64,000 nt of DNA from Bacillus_BA songklensis. Its GTDB lineage: Bacteria; Bacillota; Bacilli; Bacillales; Bacillaceae_H. How positions within the stretch are numbered: the first letter of the stretch is position 1; each line of letters opens with the position of its first letter. Location of the stretch: NCBI RefSeq assembly GCF_042649685.1, contig NZ_JBHRZT010000073.1, forward strand, positions 437,369-501,368, in the 5' to 3' direction. Below are positions 1 through 7,944 of the stretch, piece by piece. The position numbers and the translations under genes are program-made. The notes beneath the pieces were generated by a model. That model was not told where the DNA came from. It saw nothing but the letters and a program-made list of their open reading frames with translations, and searched no databases.

Positions 1-536
1 TGGTTTTGTTCCAGACACCACCGTGGTTTGATTGCCGCAAGGAGAACGTCGATTATTTACGCTATAGCCGTGAACAGCTGGCGGATTTTCCCGTTGCGTT
101 AGAGTTTCGTAACCGTACCTGGTTTTCACCTCCTTTTTATGAGAAAACTCTTGCGTTTATGGAGAATGAAAACTGGATTCACGGTATTTGTGATGAGCCG
201 CAAGCGGGTGAGGGATCTGTCCCCATTGTATTAAGAGCAACAAATAAAGAGAAAACCCTCATTCGCTTTCATGGCCGCAATGTCCATGGATGGAATAAAC
301 CGGCGGCAGGAAATTGGAGGGCTGTTCGTTTTTTATATCGCTATAATGAACGGGAACTGCAAGAGTGGAAAGAGAGATTGCAACTATTGCAGGAACAGAC
401 GAAAGATGTTTATATCTTATTCAATAATAATTCCGGAGGGGATGCGGCCGATAATGCCAAACAGCTTATTGATTTATTGGATATTCGATATGAGGGGCTG
501 GCACCGAAACAGCTCGGTTTGTTTGATAACATTTAA
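1..536 (+). CDS. yunF: DUF72 family protein (YunF-like), 5' end cut by window edge
   Basis: This is the C-terminal part of a DUF72 (YecE/YunF) protein with a TIM-barrel-like fold and no firmly assigned function. The reading frame is open to the left edge, so the true start lies outside the window; the first TTG at 6 is internal. Family-typical stretches are LFQTPPWFDC near the left edge, ALEFRNRTWF, a central RFHGRN, and YILFNNNSGGDAADNA followed by LLDI near the C-terminus. It precedes yunC- and yunB-like genes on the same strand, as in the B. subtilis yun cluster. The family call is firm; the biochemical role is unknown. Confidence 0.85.
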   Translation, partial: VLFQTPPWFDCRKENVDYLRYSREQLADFPVALEFRNRTWFSPPFYEKTLAFMENENWIHGICDEPQAGEGSVPIVLRATNKEKTLIRFHGRNVHGWNKPAAGNWRAVRFLYRYNERELQEWKERLQLLQEQTKDVYILFNNNSGGDAADNAKQLIDLLDIRYEGLAPKQLGLFDNI

Positions 537-553
537 GGAGTAGGGTGAGAGAA

Positions 554-724
554 ATGGCAGTTGGATTTTCGTTTATCATCTTATTATGTTTTTTTGTAGG
601 ATTAGTGCTACTGCTTTTCGGATTTAAGCGTAAAAGCAAGATTTTGCTGGGTGGTTCCCTGTTTGCTTTTTTGTTGGGCATCTTTTTAACTTATCTTGCT
701 GTACGCGCCATGACACGTATGTAA
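554..724 (+). CDS. small two-helix membrane protein, 56 aa
   Basis: A 56-codon ORF starts at ATG 554, preceded by AAGGAG at 536-541, and lies 17 bp after yunF. The translation has two hydrophobic segments (about residues 4-23 and 33-50) separated by a short basic loop, FKRKSK, and ends in RAMTRM. This is the pattern of a small integral membrane protein with two helices. No catalytic motif is visible and I do not recognise a family. The close spacing suggests cotranscription with yunF. Coding status rests on the ribosome binding site, the hydrophobic periodicity and the operon position. Confidence 0.6.
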   Translation: MAVGFSFIILLCFFVGLVLLLFGFKRKSKILLGGSLFAFLLGIFLTYLAVRAMTRM

Positions 725-819
725 GGTAATAATAGAATTAATCGTTGTTTATTTTAAAAGGCTTCATCACTTTTTTTCTTTTTTCTTCATAAGTTGATTA
801 AAGGAAAGGGGTGGTTGTG

Positions 820-1122
820 ATGGTTACATTAGAGCCAGTGGTAATGGGCGGGCACACTTTCATAGCAGTAACGGTTTTATTGCCTAAAACGACACTTTTA
901 ATGGTGTCTTCTGATAAAGGATATATCATGTGCGGAGCTCTCGACATAGGGTTGTTTAATGCAGAGCTAAAAGATCGAAAAATCGTGGCAGGGAGAGCAG
1001 CCCGTGTTCGGACCATCGAACAATTATTAGAAGCTCCATTAGAATCTGTGACGTTAGAAGCTGAAAAAATAGGCATTACTCCTGGGATGAAAGGAAGAGA
1101 GGCTTTATTAAAAATGGTGTGA
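820..1122 (+). CDS. yunC: DUF1805 protein YunC
   Basis: A 100-residue DUF1805 protein like B. subtilis YunC, whose function is not established. Recognisable stretches are GHTFIAVTVLLPKTTLLMV near the N-terminus and YIMCGALDIGLFN, followed by a C-terminal region ending in GITPGMKGREALLKM, which is typical of the family. An upstream in-frame GTG at 811 exists, but the AAAGGAAAGGGG ribosome binding site abuts it; ATG 820 has normal spacing and matches the family N-terminus. It lies upstream of yunB, as expected from synteny. Confidence 0.85.
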   Translation: MVTLEPVVMGGHTFIAVTVLLPKTTLLMVSSDKGYIMCGALDIGLFNAELKDRKIVAGRAARVRTIEQLLEAPLESVTLEAEKIGITPGMKGREALLKMV

Positions 1123-1228
1123 AGTAAGGGAATCCTTATGCGACACAAAGGTAATATAAGATTTTTATAGAAAAAAGCGTTAGCCCTTCTCGTTCAAGCA
1201 TACATATAGCTTGTAAGGAGGGATTTTT

Positions 1229-1987
1229 TTGCGCCGGATTCGGATTAAACGTCCCCGAAGAGGTCCTTTGCCTTTTCGATATGTTTTTTTGCTGACTTTT
1301 GTGTTTTTTATGCTATCAACAGCTTCAGGTATTTGGTTGATTAATAAGGGAATTGAGCCCACGTTAATGAGTTATGCTGAAACCCAAACAAAGCGGATTG
1401 CCAGCTTAGTCATTAGTAAAGCAATTAATAAAAAAGTAGCAGAAGAACTGGATGGGGATGAGCTGATTACCATTGAAACGGATGAAAAGGGAGAGATTGC
1501 AACCATTGACGTTAACACGGCAATAGTCAACCGGGTATTGTCTCAAACCATTCATTTAGTTCAGGCAAACCTAAAAGAAGCGGAAAAAGGGAATTTATCA
1601 ATGTTGGAAATTCCTGCAGATGTGGAGATTGAAACGGATGAGAAATTAAGACAGCAAGGAATCGTGTACCAAATTCCACTAGGTCAGGCGACCAATAATG
1701 CCTTATTAGGGAATCTAGGCCCGCTCATTCCCGTAAAATTCAACGCAATCGGGGATGTGCGCTCTGACGTAAAAAAAACCATTCAACAATTCGGGATCAA
1801 CAATGCTTTAATTGAAGTAGCCATTGAAGTGGAAGTAAACGTTCAAGTCATTATTCCGTTTTCTACCCGCGTTGCAACCGTTAAGACGGATATTCCCGTC
1901 GCAATGCGTGTCATCCAAGGCAAAGTGCCGAATTTTTACAATAACGGGGGAGACTCTGCTCCGTCTATCGAGCTGCCTTCGAGTTAA
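1229..1987 (+). CDS. yunB: sporulation protein YunB
   Basis: A 252-residue protein of the YunB sporulation family. In B. subtilis YunB is a mother-cell (sigma-E) protein needed for efficient spore formation, with unknown biochemistry. The sequence opens with a very basic N-terminus (RRIRIKRPRRGPLPFRY), then one transmembrane helix at about residues 20-40, then a long soluble part that should lie outside the cytoplasm. It starts with TTG 1229, placed 7 bp after AAGGAGG, with no better ATG nearby. The family call is firm from synteny and the N-terminal signature. Confidence 0.88.
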   Translation: MRRIRIKRPRRGPLPFRYVFLLTFVFFMLSTASGIWLINKGIEPTLMSYAETQTKRIASLVISKAINKKVAEELDGDELITIETDEKGEIATIDVNTAIVNRVLSQTIHLVQANLKEAEKGNLSMLEIPADVEIETDEKLRQQGIVYQIPLGQATNNALLGNLGPLIPVKFNAIGDVRSDVKKTIQQFGINNALIEVAIEVEVNVQVIIPFSTRVATVKTDIPVAMRVIQGKVPNFYNNGGDSAPSIELPSS

Positions 1988-2295
1988 AGAACAATCATTG
2001 AGAATGCTGAAAATAGGAGTATGTTAGGTGTAAATGCCAAATGATCGTAGGAGAAAAGACCTTTTGTGAAGGAAGGGCATTGTGTCAATGATACCTGTTA
2101 TTCAATCTTTGGCTTGATGGAACTACCAGCTCTTATTTTATTAGTATCATTTCTTTTATGGATATGTGGTTCGCTTGAAGTTTCAGTAGAATAACATATT
2201 TGTAAAAAAGAGGAATGTATACCCTTACATTCCTCTTTTGTTTTTGATTTCTACATCCTGTCAAAGGTCAAATAAAGATTTTTTGAAATATTGTT
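1988..2295. other. intergenic region yunB to transporter
   Basis: About 300 bases without a convincing gene. It holds the hairpin at 2206-2247 and, just before the next gene, the promoter at 2296. A 25-codon hydrophobic ORF (ATG 2117 to TAA 2194) overlaps the TGA of a nine-codon ORF that starts at 2090, but the longer ORF has no ribosome binding site, so I do not call either as a gene. Confidence 0.4.
2206..2247 (+). terminator. intrinsic terminator
   Basis: A 14-bp perfect stem (AAAAGAGGAATGTA with its complement) has a six-base loop, followed by a T-rich run. It is placed to stop rightward transcription from the yun genes. Confidence 0.8.
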
Positions 2296-2324
2296 TTGAC
2301 AGAAGACCTAAGACTAGCTATACT
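2296..2324 (+). promoter_or_regulatory. sigma-A promoter of the NSS transporter operon
   Basis: TTGACA at 2296-2301 and TATACT at 2319-2324 are separated by exactly 17 bp, close to consensus. The transporter start codon lies about 70 bp downstream and no other gene intervenes. Confidence 0.85.
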
Positions 2325-2392
2325 ATCTATAGAATATTAAAAAGTCTGAAAAATATAAAAATTAGTAACTTTTAGTAAAAGGGGGACTTAAG

Positions 2393-3910
2393 ATGGAGAA
2401 TCGTCCGCAATGGGGAACTCGTGCAGGATTTATTTTAGCAGCTGCGGGTTCAGCCATCGGTTTAGGAAATATTTGGCGTTTTCCAGCAACAGCATTTGAA
2501 AACGGTGGAGGTGCTTTCTTTTTACCATATTTATTCGCACTTCTCACAGCAGGAATTCCACTTTTGATCATGGAATTTACTTTGGGACATAAATACAGGG
2601 GCTCAGCTCCTTTGACTTATGCAAGGTTAAACCGCAAAACAGAATGGCTCGGCTGGTGGCAAGTGGCCATCTCGTTTGTTATATCTGTTTATTATGCAGT
2701 TATTATCGCCTGGGCGATGTCATATGCCGTTTTCTCATTCAAATTGAGTTGGGGGAAAGATACAGAAGGATTTTTATTCGGTGATTACTTAAAGCTTGCT
2801 GAGACACCTGGACAAACTGGCAGCATTGTACCACATGTCTTAATTCCATTAATTATTGTATGGATTGTAACCTTAGGCGTCTTACTGAAAGGCATCAAGA
2901 AGGGGATTGAAGCAGCCAATAAAGTGTTCTTGCCTACTTTATGTGTTTTATTCTTGATCATTGTATTACGAGCGGTAACGTTAGATGGAGCAGTCGAAGG
3001 ATTAAATGCGTTTTTCAAACCGAATTGGGATGTTATCTTTGATGGGAAAGTTTGGGTATCCGCCTACGGCCAAATTTTCTTTAGTTTATCTATTGCATTT
3101 GCAATCATGGTGACGTATTCCAGCTATCTTCCAAAGAAATCGGATATCACGAATAATGCATTCATCACAGGTTTTGCCAACTCGGGGTTTGAGCTGTTAG
3201 CCGGTATCGGGGTATTCAGTATTCTAGGGTTTATGGCAAAACAACAAGGAGTAGGCGTTGATGAGGTAGTATCAGGCGGGGTTGGTTTAGCTTTCGTAGT
3301 CTTCCCGCAAATCATTAATGAATTTCCTGCGTTCAATGAGTTTTTTGGATTTTTATTCTTTACTTCTTTAGTGCTAGCTGGATTTACATCGTTAATCTCC
3401 ATTGTAGAAACGTTTGTTGCCGGTGTTCAAGATAAGTTTGGAGTGTCCCGTACGAAATCGGTCCTTATTGGGGGAGGCCTTGCGTCGGTTTTATCGTTAC
3501 TGTTTGCAACGCAAGGTGGATTACACTTCCTGGATGTTGTAGATTATTTCATTAATAGCTTTGGTGTGACAATGGCAGGTTTAGTGGAAGTTATTATCAT
3601 TGCATGGGTATTCAAAGAGCTGAAAAATTTACAACAGCATGCTGACTCTGTGTCTGATATGATGTTAGGAGCATGGTGGAGAATTTGTTTATCTGTTGTA
3701 ACACCAGTCGTACTAGGCTATATGATGTTTGATAATATTAAAACCAACATTGCTGAAAATTACGGCGGTTATTCGACAGCTTTTGTTGTTTCATCCGGAT
3801 GGGTCGTAGCAGGGGCGGTTCTCCTTGTCGGGCTTATCCTCTCAACTGCCAAATGGAAAAAAGAGACGGTTAACAATGTATCTTCTCAAAATAAGGGGGC
3901 TGCAAGCTAA
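2393..3910 (+). CDS. sodium-dependent transporter, NSS/SNF family (MetP-like)
   Basis: A 505-residue neurotransmitter:sodium symporter family protein, which couples Na+ entry to uptake of amino acids or related solutes. The N-terminus shows the family hallmark: RPQWGTRAGFILAAAGSAIGLGNIWRFP contains the unwound TM1 substrate and sodium site (AAAGSAIGLGNIWRFP). GGGAFFLPYL of TM2 follows, and the protein continues with about twelve hydrophobic segments. The start is ATG 2393 after an AGGGGG site. It is followed, with a 1-bp overlap, by a small-subunit gene of the type paired with MetP, so methionine or alanine are likely substrates. That substrate assignment is an inference from the partner. Confidence 0.88.
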   Translation: MENRPQWGTRAGFILAAAGSAIGLGNIWRFPATAFENGGGAFFLPYLFALLTAGIPLLIMEFTLGHKYRGSAPLTYARLNRKTEWLGWWQVAISFVISVYYAVIIAWAMSYAVFSFKLSWGKDTEGFLFGDYLKLAETPGQTGSIVPHVLIPLIIVWIVTLGVLLKGIKKGIEAANKVFLPTLCVLFLIIVLRAVTLDGAVEGLNAFFKPNWDVIFDGKVWVSAYGQIFFSLSIAFAIMVTYSSYLPKKSDITNNAFITGFANSGFELLAGIGVFSILGFMAKQQGVGVDEVVSGGVGLAFVVFPQIINEFPAFNEFFGFLFFTSLVLAGFTSLISIVETFVAGVQDKFGVSRTKSVLIGGGLASVLSLLFATQGGLHFLDVVDYFINSFGVTMAGLVEVIIIAWVFKELKNLQQHADSVSDMMLGAWWRICLSVVTPVVLGYMMFDNIKTNIAENYGGYSTAFVVSSGWVVAGAVLLVGLILSTAKWKKETVNNVSSQNKGAAS

Positions 3911-4020
3911 TGGAAACAAGTGCACTTATTATGATGGTTAGCGGAATGGTCATTATTTGGGGCGGATTAGGTGCAAGTATTACACACGCAGTAAAGAAAG
4001 CCAAAGAAAGTAAAGCCTAA
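3910..4020 (+). CDS. metS: MetS-type small subunit of methionine/alanine importer
   Basis: A 36-residue single-helix protein (METSALIMMVSGMVIIWGG then a basic, charged tail ending KKAKESKA). It matches the small-subunit type found beside NSS transporters such as Corynebacterium MetP, where MetS is needed for transport. The ATG at 3910 shares its first base with the TAA of the transporter gene, so translation is probably coupled. The helix is expected at about residues 4-25, with the basic tail in the cytoplasm. The family call rests on size, sequence pattern and position. Confidence 0.8.
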   Translation: METSALIMMVSGMVIIWGGLGASITHAVKKAKESKA

Positions 4021-4026
4021 TAAAAC

Positions 4027-4062
4027 AAAAAGGTTGGAGGCGTTTCGTTTCCAACCTTTTTT
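4027..4062. terminator. bidirectional terminator
   Basis: AAAAAGGTTGGA pairs with TCCAACCTTTTT around an 11-base loop. A-runs and T-runs on both sides suit the two converging units (metS and lytH). Confidence 0.85.
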
Positions 4063-4072
4063 GTTAAATCAT

Positions 4073-5077
4073 CTACGATTTCTTTTGCCTTAATTTTATT
4101 CTTTCTGCTCGCTCCCACATTCTTAATTGGGGATACGGATCAAACGACCATTCCGTTATACCATTGTCTTTATACATACCGTAATGCAAGTGAGGAGGGA
4201 ATTTACCGGAAGTGCCGGGCGGGCCGTAGCCGGAGCTTCCCACACCGCCGATGAGCATGCCGGGTTCAACGATTTGCCCCACCTCTAAATCTTTGGCGAA
4301 GCCGCTTAAGTGTGCAAAATAATGATAGACGTTGTTAAGATCCCGAATGCCAATTCTCCATCCGCCATATTTATTCCATCCTTTTAATTCAATAATCCCA
4401 TAACAGGTGGAACGAACAGGTACCCCGTAACCCGCAAATATATCGGTTCCTTCGTGAATGCGACGTCCTCCCCATCCACGTGCATCTCCCCATGTGCTTC
4501 TATAACTGTAATTGGAGCGTAATGGAACGGGGAATACTTTATCGTGAAGGTCCAGCCGATTGAATTTCTCAAACATCTTAGCATTGCCGATGATAATGTC
4601 AACCGCTTTTGCTCGTCTGTAATAATTCCACAAGGCCATCTTGATATGCTCATGACTTGTTCCAAACGATTGAAGGTAACTGGCGATGGACAGAATTAAA
4701 TCTTCATCGTTATGGACATCAGCTTTGCCATCTCCATCCCCATCTTTCCCGTATCCTCCAAAAAGGCGAATGGTAGCGGGATTAGTATCGTCTGGATTTG
4801 GATTCAAAGGTCCTGCCCACTTTCCGGGTTCAAAATAAATGGATAGGGCTCCTTGTTCTCTTGGAACATTTTTTCTTCCACGCCTCGCACTCCGCTCGTA
4901 TTGATCCAACCCTGCAAAATAAGACCAAGGGATTTGAGTAAACGCTTCAGCTTTTTTGTATAACTCCATCCGACGGGCATTTATTTTTTCTTCATCTTGC
5001 ACATTTGTCGCAGCATAACCTATCATACAGTCAGAAAAAGTGAAGATGAAAAGTAGAAACCATATTAAAGCTTTCAA
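4073..5077 (-). CDS. lytH: M23 family peptidase LytH (spore cortex L-Ala-D-Glu endopeptidase)
   Basis: A secreted zinc metallopeptidase of family M23, about 334 residues. B. subtilis LytH (YunA) trims cortex peptides to single L-Ala during sporulation. A TTG start at 5077, 7 bp from AAGGAGG, gives a signal peptide (LKALIWFLLFIFTF, then a cut near YAA); the upstream ATG at 5155 would spoil this. The C-terminal peptidase domain has RRIHEGTDIFA (HxxxD zinc motif) and PPHLHYGMY (HxH zinc motif). The N-terminal half has a lytic-transglycosylase-like repeat-free region. The gene lies between yunB and lipA, as in B. subtilis, and is convergent with metS. Confidence 0.9.
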   Translation of the reverse strand: MKALIWFLLFIFTFSDCMIGYAATNVQDEEKINARRMELYKKAEAFTQIPWSYFAGLDQYERSARRGRKNVPREQGALSIYFEPGKWAGPLNPNPDDTNPATIRLFGGYGKDGDGDGKADVHNDEDLILSIASYLQSFGTSHEHIKMALWNYYRRAKAVDIIIGNAKMFEKFNRLDLHDKVFPVPLRSNYSYRSTWGDARGWGGRRIHEGTDIFAGYGVPVRSTCYGIIELKGWNKYGGWRIGIRDLNNVYHYFAHLSGFAKDLEVGQIVEPGMLIGGVGSSGYGPPGTSGKFPPHLHYGMYKDNGITEWSFDPYPQLRMWERAERIKLRQKKS

Positions 5078-5415
5078 TTTCGTTCCTCCTTCCAACTGCC
5101 TCATAAGAATAGTGTGCGTGATAAAAACCAATTCATAAATATAAATTATTACCAATATATTTAAAAGCAGAAAAATGGAATAGGGGTAAACGGTTCGGTT
5201 TTTGAAGAATAAATAAAAGCAAAAGACCCGAAAGTAATAAAGTGAATCTTTTTTCCAATATTTTAAAAGATGAGAATTAGATAAAGATTAGGCAGAGAAC
5301 TTGTCGAATATTCTTTTTAATGTTAAAGTGACATATAGCTATGCTTTACTAAAAGAGTCATATATACTTACATATACATTGAAATTTGGAACGATCATGA
5401 ATGGGGTGAATGTAG
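5078..5415. other. divergent intergenic region lytH / lipA
   Basis: A 338-base AT-rich spacer between divergent genes. It must hold the lytH promoter (a late mother-cell promoter is expected from B. subtilis) and the lipA promoter. I found no clear consensus pair and no ORF that I trust. Confidence 0.4.
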
Positions 5416-6318
5416 ATGGCTACAAAAGAAGAACATGTTCGCAAACCAGAATGGTTGAAAATTAAATTAAACACAAATGAAAACTATACGGGTTTGAAAA
5501 AGATGATGCGTGAGAACAACCTTCATACGGTTTGTGAGGAAGCAAAATGTCCTAATATTCATGAATGTTGGGCTGTTCGCCGTACAGCTACCTTTATGAT
5601 TTTGGGCGATGTTTGTACACGCGCTTGCCGTTTCTGCGCGGTTAAAACCGGTCTGCCGTCTGAACTTGATTGGAAGGAACCAGAACGTGTAGCGGATTCT
5701 GTGCAATTAATGAATTTGAAACATGCTGTTATTACCGCCGTAGCTCGCGATGACTTAAAAGATGGAGGAGCGGCAGTGTTTGCAGAAACGGTACGAGCAG
5801 TACGCCGTAAAAATCCATTTACATCAATTGAAGTTCTCCCTTCTGATATGGGAGGAATAGAAGAAAACTTAAAAATGTTAATGGATGCTCGTCCTGACAT
5901 CTTGAATCACAATATTGAGACGGTTCGGCGCTTAACGCCAAGAGTCCGCGCGCGTGCTAAATATGACCGTTCGTTAGAATTTTTACGCCGTGCAAAAGAA
6001 ATGCAGCCGGATATTCCAACGAAATCAAGCTTGATGATCGGGTTGGGCGAAACAAAAGAAGAAATTATGGAGACAATGGATGATTTGCGTGCTAATCAAG
6101 TAGACATTATGACCATTGGCCAATACTTACAGCCTACAAAAAAACATCTCAAGGTTGTTAAATATTACACACCTCAAGAATTTGAAGAGCTAAGAGAGAT
6201 TGCTTTAAGCAAAGGATTCAGCCATGTAGAGGCAGGTCCTCTTGTTCGCTCATCTTATCATGCTGATGAGCAAGTTAACTCTGCTACAAAGCAAATGCGC
6301 GATAAAGAAAATGCATAA
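5416..6318 (+). CDS. lipA: lipoyl synthase LipA
   Basis: A radical SAM enzyme that inserts two sulfurs into the octanoyl group on lipoyl domains of 2-oxoacid dehydrogenases and GcvH. All cluster ligands are visible: C40, C45 and C51 (auxiliary 4Fe-4S), and C67, C71 and C74 in CTRACRFC (radical SAM cluster). The conserved RSSY serine motif sits near the C-terminus (LVRSSYHADEQ). The length of 300 residues is normal. It starts at ATG 5416 after GGGGTG. It is monocistronic, with its own terminator directly after the stop codon. Confidence 0.96.
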   Translation: MATKEEHVRKPEWLKIKLNTNENYTGLKKMMRENNLHTVCEEAKCPNIHECWAVRRTATFMILGDVCTRACRFCAVKTGLPSELDWKEPERVADSVQLMNLKHAVITAVARDDLKDGGAAVFAETVRAVRRKNPFTSIEVLPSDMGGIEENLKMLMDARPDILNHNIETVRRLTPRVRARAKYDRSLEFLRRAKEMQPDIPTKSSLMIGLGETKEEIMETMDDLRANQVDIMTIGQYLQPTKKHLKVVKYYTPQEFEELREIALSKGFSHVEAGPLVRSSYHADEQVNSATKQMRDKENA

Positions 6319-6351
6319 AAAAGTCCCCTGGTGATTCCGGGGGATTTTTTT
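6317..6351 (+). terminator. lipA terminator
   Basis: A GC-rich stem (AGTCCCCTGG with CCGGGGGATT) with a five-base loop is followed by seven T. Confidence 0.85.
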
Positions 6352-6488
6352 ATGGGGAAATTTTACCGAAATTCATCTCCCACTTACTCATTGGACTACG
6401 CCCTGCACATTCCTTGAAGTGGGGGTATTCTTTCGGAAAATGATAAAAATGTTCATTTTATTAAAAATAATGATGATAATATCGATTA

Positions 6489-6590
6489 TCTACTAGGGAA
6501 GTCTAATGGTTTAGGCTGAGAGAAGAACGCTTGAAGTTCTCTGGCCCTTTGACTCCGGTCTGGCCCATGCCAGCGGAGGGAAATGGTACC
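6489..6590 (+). promoter_or_regulatory. TPP (THI-box) riboswitch aptamer, orphan and diverged
   Basis: The order of elements is that of a thiamine pyrophosphate aptamer. GGCTGAGAG (6514-6522) is the pyrimidine-sensing core. It opens a P3 hairpin (AGAGAAGAAC with GTTCTCT). Then come GGCCCTTTGA, a TCTGG/CCAG helix with a short loop, and GCGGAGGGAAATGG, where AGCGTAGGGAA is usual. Deviations are the P1/P2 junction (GGGAAGTC rather than GGGGTGCC), CTCCGG in place of CCTGAT, and GCGG in place of GCGT. The last two can now pair (CTCCG with CGGAG), which may close the pyrophosphate pocket. No thiamine gene follows on this strand. Confidence 0.75.
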
Positions 6591-6726
6591 AGAGGGTCAC
6601 GAAAGGGTATTCAAGTGCCAATGCGTGAGATGGAACAGCATTTTATAGTAGGAGTATTCGGTGAAGAGAAAAATCCTTCAATCCGCGTTTGTGACAGCAG
6701 CGGTTTCGATACGGATCCTTCCCAGA

Positions 6727-6769
6727 AGGGTATCCCAAAAGTACGATTTTTGTACTTTTGGGATACCCT
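6727..6769. repeat. perfect 18-bp inverted repeat
   Basis: AGGGTATCCCAAAAGTAC (6727-6744) pairs perfectly with 6752-6769 around a seven-base loop. No T-run follows on the + strand, so it is not a standard terminator. It lies about 140 bp beyond the TPP aptamer and could be the remains of its expression platform, or a stop for the converging yutC-like gene. Confidence 0.7.
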
Positions 6770-6824
6770 CTTAACAGAGAGGTCCTTATCTTACTAATAG
6801 CGCTTTTCATGCTTATTTGGGGAT

Positions 6825-7505
6825 TTAGTCCTTTAATTGATGTTCCATGGAAGAACGGTTTTTAACGTCACCATCTATGGGATCGTTTAATTCGTTTTTC
6901 ATTTCGCCGTTTGCATCTTCCCCATCACTCATTTTGCGCCCTTGTGGGGATTTCAGCATGTCCCGAATCGTGTTTTCAATGGATTGCTCTATGTTTGGAG
7001 TGGTAGAGCCAACTGTGCTATAGTTTTCGATATCCTGCATAATCTGCGGATTATCTGTTACGTAGACATGGTAATATCTAGGAATCACTGACATAGCTGT
7101 CCGCTTGACCTGATCGGCTGCTTCCATTCGATTATCCGCATCTGTTTTGTAACCGATGAGTACCTCTTCATCTGTTACTAGTGTGGCTACATCATTAATA
7201 TTAGGAATAGCAACAGCTAGACGGCTAATGGTATCCGCTGCTTTTTCACGGTCAAATGTTGCTATTTTTTGGTACAAGTTTGCGTTATTGCCGGTTGAAC
7301 TCTTTTGGTGTCTTACAAATCCATAACGGGACTTTCCGCGGTTGTCTGTCATGTCTTCTTCATTATAAATTTCATTTCGTTCTGAAACATTAATGGTATT
7401 GCCGTTTTTTTTGTACAAAGCCTCTTCGTCTTCTGTGGCACCTGACTGACATCCGGCGATGGTAAAGAGGGAAGCGGTGACAATATACCAAAACTTCTTA
7501 TTCAA
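6825..7505 (-). CDS. yutC: YhcN/YlaJ family sporulation lipoprotein (YutC-like)
   Basis: A lipoprotein of the YhcN/YlaJ family, whose members are spore-associated. A TTG start at 7505, 9 bp from AAGGGGG, gives MNKKFWYIVTASLFTIAGC, a lipoprotein signal with lipobox IAGC. The GTG at 7514 abuts the ribosome binding site and is less likely. The middle region has the family pattern: a heavy-metal-associated-like fold with LAVAIPNINDVATLVTDEE, then VYVTDNPQIMQDIENY. The C-terminal tail is acidic and low in complexity. The position next to lipA matches B. subtilis yutC. Surface attachment during sporulation is inferred from the family. Confidence 0.82.
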   Translation of the reverse strand: MNKKFWYIVTASLFTIAGCQSGATEDEEALYKKNGNTINVSERNEIYNEEDMTDNRGKSRYGFVRHQKSSTGNNANLYQKIATFDREKAADTISRLAVAIPNINDVATLVTDEEVLIGYKTDADNRMEAADQVKRTAMSVIPRYYHVYVTDNPQIMQDIENYSTVGSTTPNIEQSIENTIRDMLKSPQGRKMSDGEDANGEMKNELNDPIDGDVKNRSSMEHQLKD

Positions 7506-7621
7506 TATTAACACCCCCTTAGTGGTTAGGGTGCTGCATTTACCATGATTTTTTCGTGTTAATTGATGGTTTCATGCTGATAATTATGGTATTGTTAACA
7601 GAAAGGAGGGAAGAATGTTTC

Positions 7622-7897
7622 ATGATTTGTATCAACAATATTTGTTATGAAGTCATAAAAGATGTCCGAAATGGCTTCAATGAAGAGGCGTTCAAAGCAC
7701 GATACAGTGATATTTTAACCAGATATGATTATGTTGTGGGTGATTGGGGATATAATCAGCTTCGTCTGCGTGGATTTTTTGACGATCAAAATCAAAAAGC
7801 GACATATGACACCAAAATTAGTACAGTGAATGATTATATACAAGAATACTGCAATTTTGGCTGTGCTTATTTTGTCGTGAGGAAAGTACATAAATAA
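7622..7897 (+). CDS. yutD: YutD family protein (DUF1027)
   Basis: A 91-residue cytosolic YutD family protein with family hallmarks NGFNEEAFKARYSDIL, YDYVVGDWGYNQLRLRGFF and the C-terminal YCNFGCAYFVVRK. The function is unknown. The start is taken at ATG 7622 after AAAGGAGG; it is slightly far from the site, but in-frame codons further upstream would pass through the ribosome binding site. The gene sits divergent from yutC and convergent with the DUF3055 gene, with which it shares a terminator. Confidence 0.85.
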   Translation: MICINNICYEVIKDVRNGFNEEAFKARYSDILTRYDYVVGDWGYNQLRLRGFFDDQNQKATYDTKISTVNDYIQEYCNFGCAYFVVRKVHK

Positions 7898-7942
7898 AAA
7901 AGGTCAAGAAGAAAGACGCTTTGTCCTTCGCTTGACCTTTTT
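7895..7942. terminator. bidirectional terminator
   Basis: AAAAAGGTCAAG and CTTGACCTTTTT flank a 20-base loop between two converging genes. Confidence 0.8.
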
Positions 7943-7944
7943 GT

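Noticed and set aside
2090..2194. Two tiny overlapping ORFs (9 and 25 codons) after yunB, the second hydrophobic
   Set aside because: The hydrophobic ORF has no Shine-Dalgarno site; overlap of TGA and ATG can be chance. Not enough to call a gene.
6531..6797. 88-codon + strand ORF over the TPP element
   Set aside because: It begins inside the riboswitch P3 hairpin, has no ribosome binding site, and runs through the perfect inverted repeat. The RNA structure explains the sequence better.
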